30,733 nt of DNA from JACPHB01 sp964495505 (GTDB lineage: Bacteria; Patescibacteriota; Minisyncoccia; UBA10092), in the NCBI GenBank assembly GCA_964495505.1, contig CAZBVM010000006.1, forward strand, positions 1-30,733, read 5' to 3'. Positions within the stretch are counted from its first letter, which is position 1, and every line of letters starts with the position of its first letter. This document shows, one piece after another, positions 1 to 5,443 of this stretch. The notes under the pieces were generated by a model that saw nothing but the letters and a program-made list of their open reading frames with translations, was not told the DNA's origin and did not search any database. Position numbers and translations under genes: made by a program.

Positions 1-226
1 CCAGAAGTTCATCTAAAACCCTCCCCGACGCGCCGCAAAAAGGCCGGCCGGTTTCCGCTTCGTTTTTCCCCGGCGCTTCGCCGATAAACATTATTTTCGC
101 GCTGTGGCTGCCCTCGCCGATTACCGGAAAATATTTGTTTTTTACGCGATAATCATAAAGCGGCGAATCTTTAGCGTTCACAACTTCATCTTTTATTTTT
201 TTCATTTGTTCCATTCTATTTTCCAT
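1..226 (-). CDS. Uracil-DNA glycosylase, family 4-like (N-terminal part, runs off window)
   Basis: Seen: an open frame of 75 codons read leftwards from ATG 226-224 to the window edge. Residues 49-53 are GEAPG, followed by TGRPFCG and a GRVLDELL helix, which is the conserved N-terminal active-site block of family 4 uracil-DNA glycosylases (removal of uracil from DNA in base excision repair). Thermophilic members have two Fe-S cysteines just upstream (CxxCPL); here the aligned stretch is NAKDSPL, so both are absent. Further in-frame ATGs lie at 214 and 205; the first is used because a TATAAT box lies 8 bases upstream. Family assignment is good; the exact subfamily is unsure because the C-terminal half is missing. 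Confidence 0.8.
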   Translation of the reverse strand, partial: MENRMEQMKKIKDEVVNAKDSPLYDYRVKNKYFPVIGEGSHSAKIMFIGEAPGKNEAETGRPFCGASGRVLDELL

Positions 227-234
227 GTGAAGGT

Positions 235-240
235 ATTATA
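235..240 (-). promoter_or_regulatory. -10 box for the glycosylase gene
   Basis: The minus strand reads TATAAT here, 8 bases upstream of the glycosylase ATG. The expected -35 position (263-258, TGGTAA) is poor. The transcript would be nearly leaderless. Inference from consensus only. Confidence 0.4.
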
Positions 241-263
241 AGTATTTCTTAAAAATTTTACCA

Positions 264-291
264 TTGACACAGTTTATAAATTAATGTTAAT
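264..291 (+). promoter_or_regulatory. Sigma70-type promoter for the small-gene pair
   Basis: A perfect TTGACA (264-269), a 16-base spacer and GTTAAT (286-291, 4 of 6 matches). It is divergent from the glycosylase promoter and about 57 bases upstream of the ATG at 349, giving a leader of roughly 50 nt. Confidence 0.5.
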
Positions 292-348
292 CTATAGCCA
301 CTTAGTTTTTGTTCTTTTTATTGTAAATAAAGACGAAAAGGAGAAGAA

Positions 349-540
349 ATGACAGTTCTGTGGAATATTATGCCGATTGTGGTGATAAGTGGGCTTTTTC
401 TAATTGGTATATTATTGAGTTGGAAACTCCCGCCATGTTCTGGCCAGCCGGGAACAGGAAAGGTCTGCCTCTATTGCGATTGCCCAAGAATTTCAGAACT
501 TTATCAAAAAGTGGAGGAAAAACATGCCGCTTCTAAATGA
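349..540 (+). CDS. Small single-pass membrane protein with C-terminal Cys cluster
   Basis: 63 residues, not a family I recognise. The start is well supported: AAGGAG at 338-343 lies 5 bases before the ATG, which is unusual in this window where most genes lack a Shine-Dalgarno site. Residues about 5-26 form one hydrophobic helix (IMPIVVISGLFLIGILL). After it comes a short tail with PPCSG and CLYCDCP, four clustered cysteines that could bind metal or form disulfides. The last 17 bases overlap the next gene, whose Shine-Dalgarno lies inside this frame, so the two are probably co-translated. Function unknown; a membrane anchor for the zinc-binding partner is a guess. Confidence 0.6.
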   Translation: MTVLWNIMPIVVISGLFLIGILLSWKLPPCSGQPGTGKVCLYCDCPRISELYQKVEEKHAASK

Positions 541-721
541 TGAGCAATTGAGAGATATGCAAAATAAGCCTCCGCGGAAATGTGATGAATGTAAAGAAAA
601 TTTATTTAAGAATTATTGCAGACAATGTGATGAGTACTTTGACGAAGGCCACAAATCGGATTGTTCATGGCTCACCGATCCAACGTTTAGAAACAATCAT
701 TTTGGTCACAGAACATACTAA
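524..721 (+). CDS. Small zinc-finger-like protein
   Basis: 65 residues. GGAGGA at 513-518 precedes the ATG by 5 bases and decides the start. Cysteines are paired: C20-x2-C23 and C32-x2-C35, then H43 and C47, with a CRQCDEYFDEGH segment that resembles cross-brace fingers of the B-box type. Further His residues at the C-terminus (HFGH) could add ligands. The stop codon lies inside the stem of the following terminator. It overlaps the membrane protein gene by 17 bases, making a two-gene cassette bounded by its own promoter and terminator. Zinc binding is inferred from the motif; the biological role is unknown. Confidence 0.6.
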   Translation: MPLLNDEQLRDMQNKPPRKCDECKENLFKNYCRQCDEYFDEGHKSDCSWLTDPTFRNNHFGHRTY

Positions 722-741
722 AAATTTTTAGTATGTTTTTT
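713..741 (+). terminator. Intrinsic terminator of the small-gene pair
   Basis: A perfect 24-base palindrome (713-736), 12 bp stem with ends ACATACT and AGTATGT, followed by a run of six T (736-741). The stop codon of the zinc-finger-like gene (719-721) is inside the left arm. Bidirectional pairing is possible, but the T-run favours the plus strand. Confidence 0.75.
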
Positions 742-742
742 A

Positions 743-771
743 TTGACTTTTTTGTTAAATTAGATTAAAAT
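743..771 (+). promoter_or_regulatory. Promoter of the uvrB-led operon
   Basis: TTGACT (743-748), 17-base spacer, TAAAAT (766-771, 5 of 6). It lies directly after the terminator. Transcription would start near 778, leaving a leader of about 137 nt before uvrB that holds a CCCCAGT hairpin, a uvrB-like relic and a palindromic element. Confidence 0.6.
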
Positions 772-798
772 ATAAACCAATCAAATAAATTACTTACC

Positions 799-820
799 CC
801 CCAGTGTTTTAAAACTGGGG
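799..820 (+). other. Leader hairpin
   Basis: CCCCAGT (799-805) pairs perfectly with ACTGGGG (814-820) around an 8-base loop. No T-run follows, so it is not a plain terminator. It sits at the 5' end of the predicted uvrB transcript, where it could affect RNA stability or translation. Confidence 0.45.
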
Positions 821-829
821 CGTTTGGCT

Positions 830-851
830 ATGAAATTTAAACTCATCTTCC
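830..851 (+). pseudogene. Relic resembling the start of a second uvrB
   Basis: An ATG at 830 opens a frame beginning MKFKLIFP. The functional uvrB at 915 begins MEFKLISN, and UvrB proteins commonly start M-x-FKLISPYKPAGDQP. The codons differ at synonymous positions (CTC against TTG, ATC against ATT), so this is not a fresh local duplication. Similarity stops where the palindromic element begins at 850. The open frame continues through the element as a 31-codon upstream ORF that ends at 925, overlapping the uvrB start by 11 bases. The match is short, so confidence is moderate. Confidence 0.4.
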
Positions 852-907
852 CGATTTTTGTTTACAAAAATCGAGGATCCTCGATTCCGATAAATCGGAA
901 TCGGGAC
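850..907 (+). repeat. Bipartite palindromic element, copy 1 (GGATCC core)
   Basis: Two perfect hairpins sit side by side. The first has 10 bp arms (852-861 and 864-873); the second has 10 bp arms (882-891 and 894-903). Between them is AGGATCCT, centred in the 14-base palindrome TCGAGGATCCTCGA. Outer CCC and GGGAC close the element. It ends 8 bases before the uvrB ATG, where a Shine-Dalgarno site would be expected. The same architecture recurs at 5315-5394 and, in compact form, at 9164-9198. Confidence 0.8.
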
Positions 908-914
908 AAAATTT

Positions 915-2744
915 ATGGAATTTAAATTGATTTCTAATTATAAACCCGCTGGTGATCAGCCGAAATCCATAAAAGAAATTATCGAAAGCATAAAAAGCGG
1001 AAACCGTTATCAGACGCTTTTAGGCGTAACCGGCAGCGGCAAGACGTTTATTATGGCAAACGTCATAGAAAAAATCGGCAAACCGACTTTGGTTATCGCG
1101 CCCAATAAAACATTGGCAGCCCAGCTTTATTCAGAATATAAAAATTTTTTCCCAAAAAACAAGGTTTGTTATTTTGTTTCTTATTATGATTATTATCAGC
1201 CGGAGGCCTATATTCCCGTTACTGACACATATATAGATAAAGAGGCGATGATAAATGAAGAAATTGACCGTCTGCGCCATTTTGCCACAAGCGCTTTAAT
1301 GACGCGGCGCGATGTAATTATTGTTGCTTCGGTTTCCTGCATTTATAATTTGGGTGTTCCCGAGACCTATTTTGGCGCCACTCTCAATTTATATATTGAT
1401 AAGCCGATAACGCGCGGTGATTTTATACGTCAGCTTATTAAAATGCATTTTGAAAGGACGCGCCTGTCGCTAAATCGTGGGACATTCAGGGTGCGGGGCG
1501 ATGTTTTTGAAATTATGCCGGCCAGCGAAGAAATCGTTTATCGCGTGGAACTTAAAGAACAAAAAGTCACGGATATCGCGATTGTTAATTATTTTGCCAA
1601 TAGTGGTAATAAATTTATTCCGCAAAGAGAACTTGTTATTTTTCCGCCAAAACACTTTATTTCAACCGAACCGGAAAGAGAGCGGGCGATCAAAGACATT
1701 AGAGCGGAACTGAAAGAAAGATTAACACATCTTACAAAATCAGAACTCTTGATTGAAGCAGAACGACTTGAACGCAGAACTAAATATGACTTGGAAATGA
1801 TAAAAACTTTGGGTTATTGCCATGGCGTTGAAAATTATTCCCGCCATTTAACGGGAAAATTGCCGGGAGAATCGCCATCAACCCTTTTGGAATATTTTGA
1901 CGCGCCGAAGGGATTTTTAACCATTATTGATGAATCGCATATTGCCATTCCCCAAATTAGGGGAATGTATGAAGGCGACCAAAGCCGCAAAAGAATTTTA
2001 GTTCAGCATGGTTTTCGCTTGCCGTCGGCAATGGATAACCGGCCACTTAATTTCAAAGAGTTTGGGGAGCGCACTGGCCAAATTGTTTTTACATCGGCGA
2101 CTCCAGGCGATTTTGAGCTTAAAAATTCCAGAAAAGTTGTTGAGGCGGTAATCAGGCCGACGGGTTTGGTTGACCCAGAAGTTGAAGTTCGCCCGGTGTT
2201 TAATCGCAAAACGGGAAAGAGCCAGATTGACGACTTAATTAAAGAAATAGAAAAAAGGTTGTCGCTTAAAGAAAGAATTCTGGCGCTTACGCTTACTAAA
2301 AAAATGGCCGAAGAACTTAGCGAATTTTTACTGGCGCGGGGCATTAAGGCGAGATATATGCACAGCGACATAAAGACACTGGAACGCGCCGAAATTCTTA
2401 CCAGTTTCAGAAAAGGGAATTTTGATGTTTTGGTTGGTATCAATCTTTTGCGCGAGGGTTTGGATTTGCCTGAAGTGTCTCTCGTTGCGGTTTTAGACGC
2501 TGATAAAGAAGGATTTTTGCGCTCCGACGTTTCTCTTACTCAAACGATGGGTCGGGCGGCGAGAAATATAAACGGAAAGGTGATTCTATACGCAGATGTT
2601 TTAACCGGCTCTCTTAAAGAGGCGATAAGGCAGACCAATCGCCACCGCGATCTTCAACTGGCTCATAATAAAATACAAGGCATAATCCCTAAAGGTATAG
2701 TTAAAAGTGTTAAAAACATGATTATTGATGTCGGACACCAATAA
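915..2744 (+). CDS. uvrB: UvrABC excision nuclease subunit B, lacking the C-terminal UVR domain
   Basis: 609 residues. UvrB is the damage-verifying helicase-fold ATPase of nucleotide excision repair; it is loaded by UvrA and recruits UvrC. Seen: Walker A GVTGSGKT at 37-44, the beta-hairpin tyrosines in YYDYYQPEAYIP near 90-101, the DESH Walker B near 338-341, and helicase motif VI (TQTMGRAARN) near 543-552. Most bacterial UvrBs are 650-680 residues and end in a UVR coiled-coil that contacts UvrC. Here the protein stops soon after the helicase core, and a palindromic element begins 5 bases past the stop. No Shine-Dalgarno is present; the element occupies that site. First gene of the uvrB-uvrA-uvrC run. 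Confidence 0.95.
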   Translation: MEFKLISNYKPAGDQPKSIKEIIESIKSGNRYQTLLGVTGSGKTFIMANVIEKIGKPTLVIAPNKTLAAQLYSEYKNFFPKNKVCYFVSYYDYYQPEAYIPVTDTYIDKEAMINEEIDRLRHFATSALMTRRDVIIVASVSCIYNLGVPETYFGATLNLYIDKPITRGDFIRQLIKMHFERTRLSLNRGTFRVRGDVFEIMPASEEIVYRVELKEQKVTDIAIVNYFANSGNKFIPQRELVIFPPKHFISTEPERERAIKDIRAELKERLTHLTKSELLIEAERLERRTKYDLEMIKTLGYCHGVENYSRHLTGKLPGESPSTLLEYFDAPKGFLTIIDESHIAIPQIRGMYEGDQSRKRILVQHGFRLPSAMDNRPLNFKEFGERTGQIVFTSATPGDFELKNSRKVVEAVIRPTGLVDPEVEVRPVFNRKTGKSQIDDLIKEIEKRLSLKERILALTLTKKMAEELSEFLLARGIKARYMHSDIKTLERAEILTSFRKGNFDVLVGINLLREGLDLPEVSLVAVLDADKEGFLRSDVSLTQTMGRAARNINGKVILYADVLTGSLKEAIRQTNRHRDLQLAHNKIQGIIPKGIVKSVKNMIIDVGHQ

Positions 2745-2748
2745 TTTT

Positions 2749-2790
2749 GCCGCCACGCAGTAGCGGGGCGAGCCTCGCCTTTGGCGGGGG
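2749..2790 (+). repeat. GC-rich palindromic element between uvrB and uvrA
   Basis: GGCGAG-C-CTCGCC (767-779 of the 2.7 kb line, positions 2767-2779) forms the inner hairpin, and GCCGCC (2749-2754) can pair with GGCGG (2783-2787) outside it. The stretch GCAGnnGCGGGGCG also appears in the element at 21037-21054, so the two look related. It lies 5 bases after the uvrB stop and fills most of the uvrB-uvrA gap. Confidence 0.65.
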
Positions 2791-2819
2791 GATAATATGT
2801 GGATAACTTTTTAAAAAAT

Positions 2820-5303
2820 ATGAAAGACAAAATAATTATAAAGGGCGCCAGGGTCCATAATTTAAAGAATATTGACCTTGAGTTGCCAAAAAATAAATTG
2901 ATAGTTTTTACTGGTGTTTCCGGCAGTGGCAAGTCGTCGCTCGCCTTTGACACGATTTTTGCCGAAGGCCAAAGGCGTTATGTGGAATCACTTTCTCCTT
3001 ACGCCCGGCAATTTTTGGGGCAGATGGACGCGCCGGATGTTGAAGAAATCACAGGGCTTTCGCCGGCTATTGCTATTGATCAAAAAGGGCATTCGCACAA
3101 TCCACGTTCAACTGTGGCGACGCTTACCGAAATTTATGATTATATGCGGGTTTTATTTGCGCGACTAGGCAAACCGTATTGCCCAAATTGCGGTGGTGAA
3201 ATAAAAAAACTTTCCGCGCAGGAAATGATTGATTTAATAATTGAGGACGCAGATAAATTGCCGGTAACAATATTGGCGCCGATAGTGCGCGGCCGGAAAG
3301 GCGAATATTACCAATTGCTTTACGATTTGCTTTCAGATGGATTTTCACAGGTGAGAATTGACGGTAAGTTCCACTCGCTTCATGGCAGGATAAATTTATC
3401 GCGCTATAAAGCACATAATATTGATTTAGTGGTGGATAAGGTTTTGAAAAGCGATGTTTCCCGTATTGCCGAAGCGGTTGATGCGGCTCTTGAGTATGGC
3501 AAAGGTCTGGTCGGTGTCATTTTTAATGAAAGACATGAAACACTTTTATCTTCAAAATGGTCCTGCCATAAAGACGAATTTTCGTTTCAAGAAATAGAGC
3601 CGCGGCTTTTCTCTTTTAACAGCCCTTATGGCGCCTGCGAAAATTGTCATGGATTGGGTCGGGAGGTTATTTGGAGCGAAGAGCCGTGCCCAAAATGCAA
3701 GGGCATGCGGCTTAAAAAAGAAGCGCTTTCGGTTAAGATTAGGGGGAAAAATATAAACGATATTACAAGTTTGCCGATTGATAAGGCCTACGAATTTTTC
3801 GTTGGTTTTGAAGATAAGTTAAAACCAAATGAAAAAGAAATCGCTAAATCGGTTTTAAAAGAAATTATTTCCCGGTTAGGTTTTTTGCTTGAAGTCGGTC
3901 TTGATTATATCGCTTTGAGCCGAGAAGCCGGAACGCTGTCGGGCGGCGAGTTGCAAAGAATCCGTTTGGCCTCGCAAATCGGTTCAAAACTTTCCGGAAC
4001 TCTGTATGTTTTAGATGAGCCGACTATCGGTCTTCATGAGCGGGACAACGAACGGCTTCTAAAAACTCTGAAAGATTTAAGAGATATGGGCAATACCGTG
4101 ATTGTGGTGGAGCACGATGAAAGAACAATAAAAGATTCTGATTTTTTTGTTGATCTCGGACCCGGTCCGGGACGTCACGGCGGTGAAATTGTTATAGCCG
4201 ATGAAACCAGTGTTTTACTTAAGAAAAACACTAAAAAAGATTCGCTTACTTTAAAATATCTTAAAGGCGAGGAAAAAATTGAAATTCCGGAATTAAGAAG
4301 AACCAGCTCAAATGAAAAAATAAAAATCATCGGCGCGACGGCCAATAATTTAAAAAATATAAATGTTGATATTCCGCTTCGGCGCTTGATTTGTATTACC
4401 GGCGTGTCGGGAAGCGGTAAATCAACGCTTATTTTTGATATTTTGAAAAAAGGGACAAGAAGAGGAATCGATCATATTAATCAGAAAACCGAAGGCGTTG
4501 CCAAAGTTTTGGGGTTTGAATATTTAGACAGTGTTATCGAAGTTGACCAATCACCGATTGGTCGGACTCCGCGCTCTAATCCCGCAACTTACACCGGAGT
4601 TTTTTCTCCTATTCGCGATTTATTCGCTTCGCTTCCGGAAGCAAAAGAAAGGGGATATGGAATTTCGAGGTTTTCTTTTAACCGGCCGGGCGGCCGCTGC
4701 GAGGCCTGCGAAGGCGCCGGCCACAAATTAATTGAAATGCATTTTTTGCCGCCGGTTTTAGTTACTTGCGACGTTTGCCGCGGTAAAAGGTTTAACAACG
4801 AAACGCTTGAAGTAAAATATAAAAACAAAAATATTTCCGGTGTTTTGGATATGACCGTTGAAGAAGCGCTTAATATTTTTGAGGATATTTATACGATTTC
4901 CGACAAACTCAAGGTATTAAATCAAGTCGGTTTGGGATATATTAAACTCGGGCAATCGGCAACAACACTTTCCGGAGGCGAGGCGCAGAGAATTAAATTG
5001 GCTAAGCACTTGGCACGGCCGATGAATCGCCGCTCGCTTTTTTTGCTTGATGAGCCGACGACCGGACTTCACTTTGAAGATATTAAAATGCTTTTAAAAG
5101 TTTTGGATGAACTTATAAAAAGAGGTAACACCGTTATAGTAATTGAACATAATCTGCGCGTTATAAAGTGCGCCGATTATATAATTGATTTAGGGCCGGG
5201 AGGAGGTGATAAAGGCGGCAAGCTCGTCGCTTGCGGCACGCCGGAAGAGATTGCTAAGAATAAAATGAGCTATACCGGACAATATTTACGCCGTATTTTA
5301 TAG
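2820..5303 (+). CDS. uvrA: UvrABC excision nuclease subunit A, compact form
   Basis: 827 residues from the ATG at 2820; an in-frame GTG at 2799 is less likely because UvrAs begin with the IIIKGARVHNLKNID block. UvrA is the twin-ATPase damage sensor of excision repair. Seen: Walker A GVSGSGKS at 32-39, C121-PNC124, first signature LSGGE 373-377, second Walker A near 528-536, the DNA-binding zinc module C627/C630 and C650/C653, and second signature LSGGE 717-721. It is about 110 residues shorter than E. coli UvrA: after NCHGLG it jumps almost directly to the CPKCKGMRL motif, losing the usual intervening part of signature domain I. The preceding module reads SCHKD, so one of four expected cysteines is missing. 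Confidence 0.95.
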   Translation: MKDKIIIKGARVHNLKNIDLELPKNKLIVFTGVSGSGKSSLAFDTIFAEGQRRYVESLSPYARQFLGQMDAPDVEEITGLSPAIAIDQKGHSHNPRSTVATLTEIYDYMRVLFARLGKPYCPNCGGEIKKLSAQEMIDLIIEDADKLPVTILAPIVRGRKGEYYQLLYDLLSDGFSQVRIDGKFHSLHGRINLSRYKAHNIDLVVDKVLKSDVSRIAEAVDAALEYGKGLVGVIFNERHETLLSSKWSCHKDEFSFQEIEPRLFSFNSPYGACENCHGLGREVIWSEEPCPKCKGMRLKKEALSVKIRGKNINDITSLPIDKAYEFFVGFEDKLKPNEKEIAKSVLKEIISRLGFLLEVGLDYIALSREAGTLSGGELQRIRLASQIGSKLSGTLYVLDEPTIGLHERDNERLLKTLKDLRDMGNTVIVVEHDERTIKDSDFFVDLGPGPGRHGGEIVIADETSVLLKKNTKKDSLTLKYLKGEEKIEIPELRRTSSNEKIKIIGATANNLKNINVDIPLRRLICITGVSGSGKSTLIFDILKKGTRRGIDHINQKTEGVAKVLGFEYLDSVIEVDQSPIGRTPRSNPATYTGVFSPIRDLFASLPEAKERGYGISRFSFNRPGGRCEACEGAGHKLIEMHFLPPVLVTCDVCRGKRFNNETLEVKYKNKNISGVLDMTVEEALNIFEDIYTISDKLKVLNQVGLGYIKLGQSATTLSGGEAQRIKLAKHLARPMNRRSLFLLDEPTTGLHFEDIKMLLKVLDELIKRGNTVIVIEHNLRVIKCADYIIDLGPGGGDKGGKLVACGTPEEIAKNKMSYTGQYLRRIL

Positions 5304-5314
5304 ATTTGTAAGTT

Positions 5315-5394
5315 GTCCCGATTTGTTTTTTAATAAAAAACAAATCGTGGATCCTCGATTTTGTTTCTGCGCTTTGCGCAGACAAAATCGGGAC
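5315..5394 (+). repeat. Bipartite palindromic element, copy 2 (GGATCC core)
   Basis: Same plan as the element before uvrB. The first hairpin has 13 bp arms (5319-5331 and 5335-5347), then TGGATCCT (5348-5355), then a second hairpin whose 9 bp arms (5356-5364 and 5382-5390) enclose an inner CTGCGC-TTT-GCGCAG stem. It is bounded by GTCCC and GGGAC. Arms differ in sequence from copy 1 but each is self-complementary, so the structure rather than the sequence is conserved. Confidence 0.8.
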
Positions 5395-5395
5395 A

Positions 5396-5443
5396 AAAAA
5401 CAAAAATTCTTACACCGGTCAGTATCTTAAAAAAGTTTTATGA
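5396..5443 (+). pseudogene. Orphan uvrA C-terminus, second copy
   Basis: The frame reads KNKNSYTGQYLKKVL followed by TGA at 5441-5443. The functional uvrA ends KNKMSYTGQYLRRIL. Ten of fifteen residues are identical, but only about 27 of 48 bases are, with serine as TCT here and AGC in the functional copy. It is therefore a homologous but diverged tail, not a recent duplication. Its TGA overlaps the uvrC start as TATGATG, the kind of coupling expected of an original uvrA-uvrC junction. It begins one base after palindromic copy 2. Confidence 0.75.

Noticed and set aside
1477..1713. Open frame in another phase inside uvrB, and long minus-strand frames such as 2443-2003
   Set aside because: They lie wholly inside a gene with clear UvrB motifs, have no Shine-Dalgarno, and encode low-complexity or Ser-rich sequence typical of antisense shadows.
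850..5394. The two GGATCC elements as ends of a composite transposon
   Set aside because: No transposase lies between them, there is no target-site duplication of fixed length, and the flanking similarities are diverged homologous gene ends.
5440..5443. UGA recoding as in SR1 or Gracilibacteria
   Set aside because: TGA serves as the terminal codon at clean overlaps (25684, 28198, 29202, 10230), and I saw no conserved protein interrupted by TGA.
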